Made by a program: the position numbers and the translations under genes
DNA from: Treponema medium
GTDB lineage: Bacteria; Spirochaetota; Spirochaetia; Treponematales; Treponemataceae
NCBI RefSeq assembly: GCF_017161265.1
Contig: NZ_CP031393.1
Span: 1,488,001-1,552,000 of the forward strand
Length of the DNA: 64,000 nt
Direction: 5' to 3'
In this document: positions 34,217 through 44,726 of the stretch, piece by piece
Position numbering within the stretch: position 1 is the stretch's first letter
How the letters are laid out: the number at the start of each line of letters is the position of its first letter
The notes under the pieces: generated by a model
Databases searched by the model: none
Seen by the model: only the letters and a program-made list of their open reading frames with translations
Told to the model about the DNA's origin: nothing

Positions 34217-37200
34217 ATGAAACCTGCCGCACGGTCTAAAGTAGAGTTTTTGCTATTTTTATGTATACTTATCCTCTCTTTTGCGGTGCTTCGCCCTCTG
34301 ATGCAAACGCTTGAAAAAAAATTGTCGGCGGTGCGTTCACTGATTCTGACGGAGCTGGAGCAAACGTATAATGTACGCCTATCATACGAATCGCTTTCTC
34401 CTTCAATACTGCGGTCGGTTTCATTGCAGAATGTAAAAATCTTTGATGCGGAACATAATGTAGAAATTGCTGCTTTTGAGGATTTCTCTGTTCAGTACCG
34501 TTTTTGGGTGCTCATCTTCGGAAAGACTACTGATATTTTAGATTCCGTGAATATTGCCAACGGCTTTATTGATATAGACTTTATAGAAAATAAATCGCTT
34601 GCCGAAAAGCTCAACTCAATGCTGCAATCCCCAAGTTCCGCTCAATCTTCCGTAAATGCCGAACAGATTCTTTCTTTTTTCTCCTCGCAGCTGTTGAACA
34701 TCCGCATTAAAAATGTTCGTTTAAGATTTAGAAATACCGTACATGATATCAACGCAAAGATAACGGATGGATATTTCGCTATCGATTCGGATGCCGTAAC
34801 GGTAAGTCTTAGCAGTACCGCCTCTTATCGAAATATCGATTATACGACTATCGGTCAAGCTGAAACAGCCTTTACTATAGAAGGAAAATTCAACAAAGAT
34901 TTAACTGCCGGTTCAGTAGTTGCCGATTTTTCGCATCTTGCTACTGATCGGTTTGCAATATACCGGTTAAAACTATTTGCAGATTATCGAGATAAGGTGT
35001 TTACCTTTAATACTATGCAAGATTTTCAGCCGATCGATTTTACCGCAAGCTGGAATATTGCAACAAACGATATAAATGGAAGGTTCAGCTGCAAAGATTT
35101 TGCCCCCTTACAGTCCATTAGGGTATATAATGCGCCCAAAAGTCTCACCCAATTTGCTTCTATGACAATGTCCGGCAACTTTCAATTTGCACTTTCGGAG
35201 CAACATATCCAATGGAATACCGATTTAAGTTTTGCATTGCCGTCGTTGGTGTTCCCTTCATATCGTTTTGCGGCTGCTCAACTGAATCTTGTAGCGGAAG
35301 GAACCGATACGGGAATCAACGTTTCACAGCTTTCGCTGTTGGGGAAAGATGCGGATATTTTTTCCGAATTTACTTTTGACCTCGACACTAAGATCCCTAC
35401 AGGGAAGGCTGTTGTAAAACGGTTTAACCTTCCATCCGGCGCTTCAGCGGCTGCAAATTTTCAGTTTTTTAAACAAGGAAAATCGTTCTTCTGCAAAATA
35501 CCGAAGCTGACTGCCGGCGACGGTGTACTCCGTAATATCGGATTAACCGTTAATCCATCATCTGAAAAGATCGATTATGTACTCTCTGCAGAAGACGAAT
35601 ATGGAAAGTATAGTTTTGACGGATCTTATATTTATAACGAAGGCAGCGGTAGCGTCTCCTCTTCTCCTCATTTTGTAGAACTGCATGGGGCATTCGATGC
35701 CGTCGGTATCGGTACGATCTGCAACTTTGTTCAAGCTGCGGTTCCCGGCATTGATATACCGCAGGAGGCTGTTGAATCGCTTCAATGTACAACCGAATTT
35801 TATATTTCGAGTGATTTACGCAGTTTCTCATATAACTGCATCAGGTTCGTTTTAGTTTCAAATATATTGAACGACTTTTATGCGCTGTTATCGGTAAAAG
35901 GTAATCAATCTTCCTTTGCATTGACCGATATCGAACTATCCTATAAAAACATGTCTGTTCGTGGAAATATCAATGCCGATTTTGATCGTTTAAGCGACAT
36001 TATTTTTACCAGTTCTTTAGCGATTAACTCGATCGGTTATCAGATACAGGGCTTCTTTTCTCAAAATGTTCTCAATATTTACGGCGACTATGGTCTTGCA
36101 ATCAGTGCCCTTTATGAAAAAGGTACCGGCTTCAAAGGAACCATTAAGACTAATGAAATACCGCTGCCTTTTCTGCCCCTCTTTTTAACTCTGGATTCGG
36201 AGTTTCAATACCATAATCGTACAGACTGGCTTTATACTATTGATAACGGATATGTCAGTTATGGAACACCTGCGTCATTGACTCCGGCAAAGGTTGGTTT
36301 TAATTTTATGGGAAAAGCAGATCCTTCAGGACTGTTTTTGTCTCAAGTTAAACTTGGTGATGACGAAGCGCTGACCGGTACGTTGGCTGTAACGGCAGTT
36401 TCTGTACCTGATAGTGAGGGTGAAAAAAGCTACACTGCTGCGATGAATCTCGTTTCACCCGATGCCGCCGAAAAGTTTGAGTTTGCAGCAAAGGTTGATC
36501 TTTCTAGCGGAGATATCCGTGCCGACGGATCGCTTAAGCTTGATAATATCTCGTTGGATCGTTTTTTATATAGTCAGGGAAAGAAGCATAGTGTGTCGGC
36601 TGATGCCGCTTTTTCAGTCGATCCGGATTCCTTTTTAGCTCGATTGGATTTGTCTCAACTTTCGATGTTTGTACAGGGTGAAGATTTGAATGCAGTCGGT
36701 TCCCTTGTGGTTGAAGATGAAAAAGCGGAACTGAGTATTACGCAGCTTGGGTGGGGCGCGCATGAAGCTTCTAATGTAACGGGCAGTTTTTCGTTAGCTG
36801 AGATGACCGGAAAGCTTGATGCCGATTATGCCGGCATGCTTGCCGACAAACAGCTGAAAGCGCATATTGGTACTGTGTACACCGGTGTACAACCTGATGA
36901 AAAAACGAAAGGCGCATTGTTTTCTCGGCTGAAAAACCTTGGAGAGCGCTTTACGATTAACACTTACTTGAGTAATTGGCAGTTCGGTAATTTCACAGGG
37001 AAGAACACTGTGCCGCTTTCACTGATCCGTGATCCGGGCGTTACCGCGTTTTATGCCGGAAAGAATGATGATATAACCGGCTTTATTTTAGACGATGGTG
37101 TTGTTTCGCTTCAATTGGCGGAGTCGCTTCCGCTTAAGCTTAATTTGGACGGTACGGTAAAAAAAGATGCTTTAAATATACAAGTGTCAGGTATTCGTGC

Positions 37201-38629
37201 TGACGTTAAACGAATCTGGGATATAACCGGCTTGGATTATGTACTCTTTTACGGCGGAACGCTTACCGGAGATTTGACGATCGGGGGCAAACCGATGGAG
37301 CCTGAGTTTAACGGAAAATTAGTTGGGCAGAATATAACCGTTAATTCTCCCCACTATGCACCGGAGATCTATGGCCCTGTTTTGCTCGACATCATTGCGG
37401 ACGGTACGGGGCTGGAGGTACCGTATACCGTATTGAAAGGCCCGTCGACGGATATTTGGGCGCGGTGTACTGCGGAATTTTCAGGGTGGATTCCTAACAA
37501 TATTTCAGTCCAATGTGGAACACTCGGAACTAAGAAGGGAGTATTTAAGACCGACAATATCTTGTTTCAAGCGGACGGTCTTGCCGGTTGTACTGTTGAG
37601 ATAAAGGTAACACCTACGCTTGTCGGCGTATACGGCTCCGCAATATTTGATTCAGGCTACTTTGTGTTTAAATTTGATAATCTTGATAAGTTCAATGCCC
37701 AATATGGAGGTGAGGGCGATACCGCTTTTGATATGAAGCTAGATTTACAGTTCGGGCATAAAGCTGAATTCCGTTGGCCGACTGCAGATTTCCCAATTTT
37801 AAGAACGCTTGTGCCTACCGATTCTCCGCTTTCGCTGATTGCTGATGCCGGAACCGGTAACTTTACAATGAAAGGTGACATAAAGATGCGAGGCGGTGAG
37901 GTGTTCTATATTAAGCGCAGTTTCTATATCCGTGAAGGGGCTATTACTTTTGCGGATGTTGCTAATGAAATTGAACCGTTGGTAACCTTAAGGGCAGAAA
38001 TTCGGGATCGTGACAGTAACGGTGAACCGCTGCGGCTTGTTTTGACGGCAAAGGATCAGTCATTATTCAGTTTTAATCCGGAAATCAGTTCGGATCCGCC
38101 GCGTTCTACGAATGAAATTATGCAGCTATTGGGACAAGTGGCTATCGGCGATACGGGAAAAGATAATCTATGGCAAAATCTGCTGGTTTCCAGTTCCGAT
38201 ATTCTTGCACAAGTAGGCTTTCTCAAAAAAGCGGAGAGCAAAGTTAGGGATTTCTTAGGATTGGATGCTTTTTCTTTCCGTACATTGTTGCTGCAAAATG
38301 CCATTTTTGGTAACTTGTTCAGTGCGAATCAGAATACTACTTTAACAATGAGTAACTATCTTGATAATACGAGTGTTTATATAGGGAAATATTTCGGTTC
38401 GGCTATCTATGCGGATGCGCTGCTGCACTTAAGCCACTATGATTCAAAATCGCTTAAGAACGGCGGCTCAAAGCGTCCTGTTTATAAGGATATTTTATTT
38501 CAGCCTGAAATCGGTTTGGAAATGGCAACTCCCTTCTTTTTGCTGCGTTGGTCAGTCGCCCCTACAAAACCGGATACCTTATTTGTAGGAGATACTGCAT
38601 TGACTTTTTCATGGAAATATTCATATTAA
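34217..38629 (+). CDS. tamB: TamB-like translocation/assembly module protein
   Basis: 1470 residues. An N-terminal membrane anchor (FLLFLCILILSFAVLRPLM) is followed by more than 1200 residues of repetitive beta structure and a C-terminal TamB (DUF490) domain: GGEVFYIKRSFYIREGAITFAD, LRAEIRD, STNEIMQLLGQVAIGD and a terminal barrel-like segment ending FSWKYSY. TamB-type (AsmA superfamily) proteins span the periplasm and move phospholipid or help outer-membrane protein assembly. It is followed 152 bases later by bamA and skp, so this is the outer-membrane biogenesis cluster. The length matches other spirochaete members. Confidence 0.9.
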   Translation: MKPAARSKVEFLLFLCILILSFAVLRPLMQTLEKKLSAVRSLILTELEQTYNVRLSYESLSPSILRSVSLQNVKIFDAEHNVEIAAFEDFSVQYRFWVLIFGKTTDILDSVNIANGFIDIDFIENKSLAEKLNSMLQSPSSAQSSVNAEQILSFFSSQLLNIRIKNVRLRFRNTVHDINAKITDGYFAIDSDAVTVSLSSTASYRNIDYTTIGQAETAFTIEGKFNKDLTAGSVVADFSHLATDRFAIYRLKLFADYRDKVFTFNTMQDFQPIDFTASWNIATNDINGRFSCKDFAPLQSIRVYNAPKSLTQFASMTMSGNFQFALSEQHIQWNTDLSFALPSLVFPSYRFAAAQLNLVAEGTDTGINVSQLSLLGKDADIFSEFTFDLDTKIPTGKAVVKRFNLPSGASAAANFQFFKQGKSFFCKIPKLTAGDGVLRNIGLTVNPSSEKIDYVLSAEDEYGKYSFDGSYIYNEGSGSVSSSPHFVELHGAFDAVGIGTICNFVQAAVPGIDIPQEAVESLQCTTEFYISSDLRSFSYNCIRFVLVSNILNDFYALLSVKGNQSSFALTDIELSYKNMSVRGNINADFDRLSDIIFTSSLAINSIGYQIQGFFSQNVLNIYGDYGLAISALYEKGTGFKGTIKTNEIPLPFLPLFLTLDSEFQYHNRTDWLYTIDNGYVSYGTPASLTPAKVGFNFMGKADPSGLFLSQVKLGDDEALTGTLAVTAVSVPDSEGEKSYTAAMNLVSPDAAEKFEFAAKVDLSSGDIRADGSLKLDNISLDRFLYSQGKKHSVSADAAFSVDPDSFLARLDLSQLSMFVQGEDLNAVGSLVVEDEKAELSITQLGWGAHEASNVTGSFSLAEMTGKLDADYAGMLADKQLKAHIGTVYTGVQPDEKTKGALFSRLKNLGERFTINTYLSNWQFGNFTGKNTVPLSLIRDPGVTAFYAGKNDDITGFILDDGVVSLQLAESLPLKLNLDGTVKKDALNIQVSGIRADVKRIWDITGLDYVLFYGGTLTGDLTIGGKPMEPEFNGKLVGQNITVNSPHYAPEIYGPVLLDIIADGTGLEVPYTVLKGPSTDIWARCTAEFSGWIPNNISVQCGTLGTKKGVFKTDNILFQADGLAGCTVEIKVTPTLVGVYGSAIFDSGYFVFKFDNLDKFNAQYGGEGDTAFDMKLDLQFGHKAEFRWPTADFPILRTLVPTDSPLSLIADAGTGNFTMKGDIKMRGGEVFYIKRSFYIREGAITFADVANEIEPLVTLRAEIRDRDSNGEPLRLVLTAKDQSLFSFNPEISSDPPRSTNEIMQLLGQVAIGDTGKDNLWQNLLVSSSDILAQVGFLKKAESKVRDFLGLDAFSFRTLLLQNAIFGNLFSANQNTTLTMSNYLDNTSVYIGKYFGSAIYADALLHLSHYDSKSLKNGGSKRPVYKDILFQPEIGLEMATPFFLLRWSVAPTKPDTLFVGDTALTFSWKYSY

Positions 38630-38732
38630 ACTCAATGCCCCGAAAAGGGTATTACCGTGTAGTGCAAAAAGGATGCCGAGCGATAATACTCGATAATACT
38701 ATCGTTGATAAGATAATGTAAATGAGATAGAA

Positions 38733-38768
38733 GGACATCTCTAAACACTTCGATTTTTAGAGATGTCC
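38733..38768. repeat. Family E hairpin between tamB and bamA
   Basis: GGACATCTCTAAA and TTTAGAGATGTCC form a 13-bp stem ending just before the bamA ribosome site AGGAG. In this position it could affect read-through or bamA translation. Confidence 0.6.
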
Positions 38769-38781
38769 AGAGGAGTCTTTA

Positions 38782-41223
38782 ATGTTAAAAAAGATGGTAG
38801 CCGTAACGGCGCTCATGTTATCCTTCTGCTTTTTATGGGCACAAGCTCCCGATAATTGGTATGAAAATAAACCGATAACAACCATTGTTTTTCAGGGATT
38901 GAATAGCGTATCAAAAACCGAAATGGACGGTATTTTTGATTCATTTAAGGGGAAACCCTTTTCTGATGCAACGTATTCGGAAATACTGCAAAAATTGTAT
39001 GCGCTTGATTATTTTTCCGACATTGTACCCAAGGCGGTTCCTGCCGACATCGATTATCAGTATGTTCGGCTTGAATTTGAAGTAACCGAAAAGCCCGTTG
39101 TTACACTGATAAAAGTAACGGGAAATTATCAAATTTCACGCGGCGATATTTTATCCAAAGTAGTGTTGAAAAAAGGCGATATCTACAATGAGATAAAAAA
39201 GAATGCCGACGAACAAACCATCAAAAATTACTATATAGAAAAAGGGTATGCATCGGCTGTCGTAAGCTCAAGCGTTTCCGATAGCCCGCAAGGAGGCGTT
39301 ATCCTTGAATTTACCATTACGGAAGGAAAGCAAACAATCGTTTCCGAAGTTGCATTCCAAGGTAACACCGCCGTCGGAGAGAAGGCGCTGAAAGGCGTTC
39401 TCCTTACCAAACCGGCAAAATTCCTTGTAAAGGGAATTTTTCAAGAGAGACTGCTCGCAGAAGATAAGACGGCTATACAGCAATTCTACGGCGAACGCGG
39501 TTATATCGATGCTCATGTTGAAAATATTGTTCAAGATATAGATTCAGAATCCGATCCGCAAAAAAACATGGTAAAGCTAACCTATATCATTATGGAAGGA
39601 GAGCAGTATACTTACGACGGAACTTCTTTTGAGGGAAATAAGATTTTTTCTACTGAGGATTTGAGTGCAAAAATAAGACTGACACCGGGCAATATTTTGA
39701 ATATGACCAGATTTGAGCAGGGCTTTCAAGCCATTGCCGATATGTATTTTGAAAACGGGTATACTTCAAATTATATTGCAAAAGCAATGCAACGCGATTC
39801 GACAACTAAGAAAGTATCGTTCGTAATCACTATTGTGGAACGAAGTAGAAGTCATATTGAAAATATTATTATTCGAGGTAACGCACGAACAAAAGATTAT
39901 GTGATACGCCGTGAGCTTTTATTTGAACCGGGAGATGTTTTTTCAAAATCAAAATTTACCAATAGTTTGCGCAATTTATTTAACCTGCGTTATTTTTCTA
40001 CGGTTGTGCCGGATGTACAACCCGGTTCCGAGCAGGATCTGATAGATGTCATCCTCAATGTTGAAGAGCAGTCGACGGCAAGCATTCAATTTGGAATTAC
40101 GTTTTCGGGCGTTTCGGATGCCGACAGTTTCCCGCTTTCGTTATTTGTTCAGTGGCAGGAACGAAATCTTGCAGGGCGCGGGAACGAACTATCGGTTAAT
40201 GCGACTGCGGCAACGGATAATCAAACGCTCCAACTTGGTTATGCTGAAAACTGGTTTCTCGGTTATCCGCTGACGCTTGGGTTTGATCTATCGCTTACGC
40301 ATAAATCGTTGTTTGATTATCAAGATATGGTATTCCCTTACGGACCGTTTAAGAATAAAGAAGAATTTGAAAAAAATAAAGATTTGGCAAATGCGTATCG
40401 GATGCGTTATGACCGCTTTGAAACAACGTTCGGCATCCATACCGGCTATCGGTGGTATAACCGTTTCTTTACAACTACACTGCGTGGTGGTGTGAACTTT
40501 TCATTGGTCAAGAACTTCTACGATACTAAGTTATATCGTGCAGCTGATCCGACGATACGACAGCAGCAAGCTAAATGGCGACTCAGCAACTCGTTTTGGA
40601 CGCGTCTCTCGCTTGACGGACGCGATATTACCTATGACCCGGGCAAAGGCTGGTTCTTGAGTGAACAGATCTCTTTCTTTGGTCTTATACCAAAAGTTGA
40701 GGATGAATATTTCTTCCGTTCCGAAACAAAAGCAGAAGCATATTTTACGCTTGTCGATTATCCTGTTTCTGAAATTTGGAACCTCAAATTTGTACTGGCC
40801 TTTTATACAGGATTCTCGTTCCAGATACCGATGCCGAACAGTCACATCGGAGATAGCAGTAAACTCGCTATTGACGGGATGTTTACCGGCCGAGGCTGGT
40901 TGACATTGGGATCGACCGGCAAAGGAAATGTGCTGGTTAACCATTGGATAGAGTTTAGATGGCCATTAGCGCACGGTATTCTGTCCTTTGACTTTTTTGC
41001 GGATGCTGCAGCCGTCAAAAAAGATTTGACTGATTTAAAGACCTTTAAAATCGATGATTACTATTTTAGCTTTGGACCGGGATTGCGTTTTGTTATTCCT
41101 CAATTCCCGTTACGACTAATGTTTGCAAACACTTTCAAAGCGAAGAATGGAAAGCTGGTTTGGGGGAATGGTAAAGGCGCCGACTGGCGTTTTGTATTAT
41201 CGTTTAATGTGCCTAATCTATAA
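38782..41223 (+). CDS. bamA: BamA, outer-membrane protein assembly factor
   Basis: 813 residues. MLKKMVAVTALMLSFCFLWA is a signal peptide. About five POTRA domains follow (residues 30-430: VFQGLNSVSK, LIKVTGNYQ, VAFQGNTAVG, DGTSFEGNKIF, IIRGNARTKDYVIRRELL). The C-terminal 16-strand barrel contains FTGRGWLTLG, the RGF/RGW-type motif of the Omp85 lid loop. The final residues FNVPNL lack the usual terminal Phe/Trp. It folds and inserts outer-membrane barrels and is the essential centre of the Bam complex. The gene lies between tamB and skp, an order seen in other bacteria. Confidence 0.95.
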   Translation: MLKKMVAVTALMLSFCFLWAQAPDNWYENKPITTIVFQGLNSVSKTEMDGIFDSFKGKPFSDATYSEILQKLYALDYFSDIVPKAVPADIDYQYVRLEFEVTEKPVVTLIKVTGNYQISRGDILSKVVLKKGDIYNEIKKNADEQTIKNYYIEKGYASAVVSSSVSDSPQGGVILEFTITEGKQTIVSEVAFQGNTAVGEKALKGVLLTKPAKFLVKGIFQERLLAEDKTAIQQFYGERGYIDAHVENIVQDIDSESDPQKNMVKLTYIIMEGEQYTYDGTSFEGNKIFSTEDLSAKIRLTPGNILNMTRFEQGFQAIADMYFENGYTSNYIAKAMQRDSTTKKVSFVITIVERSRSHIENIIIRGNARTKDYVIRRELLFEPGDVFSKSKFTNSLRNLFNLRYFSTVVPDVQPGSEQDLIDVILNVEEQSTASIQFGITFSGVSDADSFPLSLFVQWQERNLAGRGNELSVNATAATDNQTLQLGYAENWFLGYPLTLGFDLSLTHKSLFDYQDMVFPYGPFKNKEEFEKNKDLANAYRMRYDRFETTFGIHTGYRWYNRFFTTTLRGGVNFSLVKNFYDTKLYRAADPTIRQQQAKWRLSNSFWTRLSLDGRDITYDPGKGWFLSEQISFFGLIPKVEDEYFFRSETKAEAYFTLVDYPVSEIWNLKFVLAFYTGFSFQIPMPNSHIGDSSKLAIDGMFTGRGWLTLGSTGKGNVLVNHWIEFRWPLAHGILSFDFFADAAAVKKDLTDLKTFKIDDYYFSFGPGLRFVIPQFPLRLMFANTFKAKNGKLVWGNGKGADWRFVLSFNVPNL

Positions 41224-41232
41224 AAGGAGTAA

Positions 41233-41754
41233 ATGATGAAAAAATATGCTTTTATATTGTTTTGTCTTTTGACGGGTGCCGTTGCATTATCGGCGCAACA
41301 GATAACCCGGTTTGCGGTTGTCGACACCTCCCGCATTTACGCTACTTTTTTGAGAGATTCCCGTTCCGTCCGCGACTATCAGGCGAAACAGGCAAAGTAT
41401 CAGGCAGAAACACAACGAATGTCCGATGAGATTATTGCCCTTCGCCAAAAAAAGGTGGATGCGGAAGCAATCGGAAGATCCGATGCCGTTCAAAAATATC
41501 AGGCTGAAATCGACGCAAAGACAAGTTTTTTGCTTGAGTATTCTAAGGCGTGCAATGATGAACTGGCAATGCTGCGGAAGAGTTTGGTAAGCGACGATGT
41601 ATTTTATTCTCGTCTTTATGCCGCAATTAAAAAGATCGCAGAAAGTCAGGGCTATACAATGGTTCTGAACTTACAACAGGGTGAAGCAATTATCTGGTAT
41701 AGCCCGACTGTCGATATTACAGAAACCGTTATCCGAGAACTCAGTTCAAACTAA
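41233..41754 (+). CDS. skp: Skp/OmpH-like periplasmic chaperone
   Basis: 173 residues; AAGGAG lies upstream of tandem ATG codons at 41233 and 41236. MKKYAFILFCLLTGAVALSAQQ is a signal peptide. The OmpH pattern follows: VVDTSRIYATFLRDSRSVRDYQAKQAKYQAETQRM, a long coiled coil, then AIKKIAESQGYTMVLNLQQGEAIIWYSPTVDITETVI. It should hold unfolded outer-membrane proteins in the periplasm for BamA, encoded 10 bases upstream. Confidence 0.9.
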   Translation: MMKKYAFILFCLLTGAVALSAQQITRFAVVDTSRIYATFLRDSRSVRDYQAKQAKYQAETQRMSDEIIALRQKKVDAEAIGRSDAVQKYQAEIDAKTSFLLEYSKACNDELAMLRKSLVSDDVFYSRLYAAIKKIAESQGYTMVLNLQQGEAIIWYSPTVDITETVIRELSSN

Positions 41755-41755
41755 T

Positions 41756-44398
41756 ATGACAAAACCGGCGTCTCTCACTCCGATGATGCAGCAATATCTC
41801 TCAATAAAGGCACAGTATAAAGATGCTGTGCTCTTTTTTCGCTTAGGCGATTTTTATGAGATGTTTAATGACGATGCAATCGAGGTGAGTAAACTGCTGA
41901 ATTTAACGCTGACACAGCGGACGGGAAGTCCTATGTGCGGCATTCCTTATCATGCTTCGCGTATTTATATTGCGCGTCTGTTGCGTGCCGGAAAAAAAAT
42001 TGCGATTTGCGAGCAAGTTTCGGATGTCGTACCCGGTGAACTGACAGAACGAAAGATTGTAGAAGTAATTACCCCCGGCACCGCTACAGGGGAAGATTTC
42101 CTTGAGCAAGGGCAAAATAATTACCTTGCCGCTGTGTACTGTACACCGAAAGAAATTACCTGCGGTACTATTACGGATGTGTTTATCGGGTTTGCCTACC
42201 TTGATGTCAGTACCGGAGAATTTTTTGCTACGTCTTTTCCGCGTTCGGAATTTGCAGAGCAATTTAAAAAAGAACTCGGCCGCATACAGCCGCGGGAAAT
42301 CCTTATTCAAATATCGCTTGCCGATTCGGTGCCGGCCTTAAAAACCTTGTGCGGAGAATATCCGCAGATGCTGCAAAACCTCTATCCCGACTGGCATTTT
42401 TCCGCTGCGTCCGCAGAAAAGAGGCTGTGTGCGTGCTTCGGTACCGAAACACTTAAATCGTTTTCTTTAACGGCATCTTCACCCGAATTGCCGCCTGCGG
42501 GGCTGCTGCTTCAATATTTGGATCAAACGACAGGAGCGGCTCTGCCCCATATTACAGGTATAAGGGTATACCGCGACTCCGATTTTGTGATGATGGATGA
42601 TGCGACACGTAAAAACCTTGAACTGCTCCAAAACCTGCATGACAATACGGATTCTTTTACCCTGTTTGAAACCGTCAATTATACAAAGACGGCGATGGGA
42701 ACGCGCCTTTTGCGGCACTGGCTCTATCATCCGCTGCGAACCGCTGAGGAAATAAATGCACGGCTTGATAAAACGGCGCTGCTTTTCCATAATGAAAAAG
42801 CGCTCGCTGCCGTGCGGAACACACTTGCTGCAGTGCTTGATATCCACCGACTTACCGGTAGGGTTGCCATGCAGCGGGCGCACGGAAAGGATCTGTTAGG
42901 AATTAAGCAGAGCCTTAAAGCCTGTATCGAGCTTGCACAGCTCAGTAGAAGTAACGGCCTCTTTTTTTTACAGCTGCCGCAAAAGCTGAGCGATGATATG
43001 GAACGGCTCTATACGCTTTTGGATAACAGCATCGCCGAAGATTGCCCGATTGTCCTTACCGAAGGCGGCTTAATTAAGCAGGGCTGGTCAAAAAAACTGG
43101 ATGAACTGCGCGATACGCGGGATAACGCCAATAAGCTTTTAGAAAACTATTTGGAAAAAGAGCGGGAAAAATCGGGGATTAAAAACTTAAAAATCAAATA
43201 CAACCGGTTAAGCGGTTACTTTCTTGAGGTAAGCCACGGCAGCCTTAAAACGGCGGAGATCCCTCAGCATTTTATTAGACGGCGTTCGCTGACAACTGCC
43301 GACCGTTTTACAACGGAAGCATTAAGCAAACTTGAAACAAAGCTGAACGATGTCGGCGAAAACATTATCGCGTGTGAAAAAGAGCTTTTCCTTGCAATAC
43401 ATACGGAAGTATACAATAGAATTGAACTGATGCACCTCCTTGCAAAAGAAATCGCAGAATTGGATGTGCTACAATCCTTTGCATATACGGCAGCCCTTCA
43501 TGCATGGGTAAAGCCTGAGTTTTCCGCCGACGGCCTGTTAGATATCCGTGAAGGTCGGCACCCCGTTGTAGAAAATCATCTGCCGACAGGCGAATTCGTG
43601 CCCAACAGCATACGGCTTTCTTCTTCCGCCGCTTCGGATATACCCTCGTTTGCACTTATTACCGGTCCCAATATGGCAGGTAAGAGCACCTTCTTGCGGC
43701 AGACTGCTCTCATTACGCTGCTTGCACAGGTCGGTTCTTTTGTGCCGGCGGAAAAAGCGCTGCTTACCCCTGTCGATTGTATTTTTTGTCGGGTTGGTGC
43801 AAGCGATAATCTCGCCCGCGGGGAGTCTACCTTCCTCGTCGAAATGACCGAGACTGCATATATCTTGCGTAACGCCTCGGTTAACAGCCTCGTTATTATG
43901 GATGAAATCGGCAGAGGAACTTCGACGGGGGACGGATTTTCAATTGCGCGGGCGGTAAGCGAATACCTTTTGCATACGGTTGGTGCAAAAACCCTCTTTG
44001 CAACCCATTATCACGAGTTAGCTCAACTCGTCCATCCGCGGCTGCAAAAGCTTTGTTTGGATGTATTGGAAACCGAAGGAAAAATCGTATTCTTAAAGAA
44101 GGTTATCGAAGGGATCGCAGCCCATTCATACGGAGTACACGTCGCGGAACTTGCCGGATTGCCGGAAACGGTTATACGGCGCGCAACAGAGCTGCTTAAT
44201 GCACAGGTGCCCGGTACTACCATACCTACAGACTTTACTGTGCCGGATAAGCAGAAAACGCATCTGGAAAATAATCTCTTTAGTGATGAAGAAATGGTTA
44301 TAAACGAAATCCTTTCTACAAACGCCGACGAAACCACTCCGCTCCAAGCGCTGCAGATGATTACCCGCTGGAAAAAAACGCTTCTGCCCTGCGACTAA
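41756..44398 (+). CDS. mutS: DNA mismatch repair protein MutS
   Basis: 880 residues from the ATG at 41756, one base after the skp stop; the longer frame overlaps skp and has no MutS similarity. Mismatch-binding FFRLGDFYEMF (Phe-x-Glu) is at about residue 37, the lever and clamp regions follow, and the ATPase has TGPNMAGKSTFLRQTA (Walker A), IMDEIGRGTSTGDG (Walker B and signature) and ATHYHEL. It recognises base mismatches and recruits repair. No mutL is in the window. Confidence 0.96.
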   Translation: MTKPASLTPMMQQYLSIKAQYKDAVLFFRLGDFYEMFNDDAIEVSKLLNLTLTQRTGSPMCGIPYHASRIYIARLLRAGKKIAICEQVSDVVPGELTERKIVEVITPGTATGEDFLEQGQNNYLAAVYCTPKEITCGTITDVFIGFAYLDVSTGEFFATSFPRSEFAEQFKKELGRIQPREILIQISLADSVPALKTLCGEYPQMLQNLYPDWHFSAASAEKRLCACFGTETLKSFSLTASSPELPPAGLLLQYLDQTTGAALPHITGIRVYRDSDFVMMDDATRKNLELLQNLHDNTDSFTLFETVNYTKTAMGTRLLRHWLYHPLRTAEEINARLDKTALLFHNEKALAAVRNTLAAVLDIHRLTGRVAMQRAHGKDLLGIKQSLKACIELAQLSRSNGLFFLQLPQKLSDDMERLYTLLDNSIAEDCPIVLTEGGLIKQGWSKKLDELRDTRDNANKLLENYLEKEREKSGIKNLKIKYNRLSGYFLEVSHGSLKTAEIPQHFIRRRSLTTADRFTTEALSKLETKLNDVGENIIACEKELFLAIHTEVYNRIELMHLLAKEIAELDVLQSFAYTAALHAWVKPEFSADGLLDIREGRHPVVENHLPTGEFVPNSIRLSSSAASDIPSFALITGPNMAGKSTFLRQTALITLLAQVGSFVPAEKALLTPVDCIFCRVGASDNLARGESTFLVEMTETAYILRNASVNSLVIMDEIGRGTSTGDGFSIARAVSEYLLHTVGAKTLFATHYHELAQLVHPRLQKLCLDVLETEGKIVFLKKVIEGIAAHSYGVHVAELAGLPETVIRRATELLNAQVPGTTIPTDFTVPDKQKTHLENNLFSDEEMVINEILSTNADETTPLQALQMITRWKKTLLPCD

Positions 44399-44427
44399 AA
44401 GCTACAACAGTCCTTATCTCGACTGCA

Positions 44428-44658
44428 GGCAACCGCATCAGACCAAATAGATACAAGTCGCAGAATCATTGGGGGCTGTGAGACCATTTGAACCATCTTC
44501 AACTGTTGTACATCCATGTACAACAGTTGAAGGCGACTTTTGTGCACGCACAAAACATCGCTACTATATGGAACCACTGCCATCCTTGGCAGTTCTGGTT
44601 GAATAGCCCCCAATGATTCTGCGGGGTAACTAAAAAAAGCCTGATGCATTTGCCCTGC
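44428..44658. repeat. Family A element with nested family C
   Basis: Ends GGCAACCGCATCAGACC and GCCTGATGCATTTGCCC; inner arms CGCAGAATCATTGGGGG and CCCCCAATGATTCTGCG. Between the conserved TTTGAACC and CTGGTTGAAT flanks sit a CAACTGTTGTAC/GTACAACAGTTG stem around ATCCAT, a TTTTGTGC/GCACAAAA stem, and CTGCCATCCTTGGCAG. Confidence 0.85.
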
Positions 44659-44726
44659 CCATATACTTGCATTTTTCGGTCGTTCTGATTATGATAGGGG
44701 CATCACACATATCAAGGAGTATGATT

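Noticed and set aside
41681-41755. Longer N-terminus for MutS overlapping skp
   Set aside because: The family N-terminus begins after the ATG at 41756; the extra 25 residues are skp sequence read in another frame.
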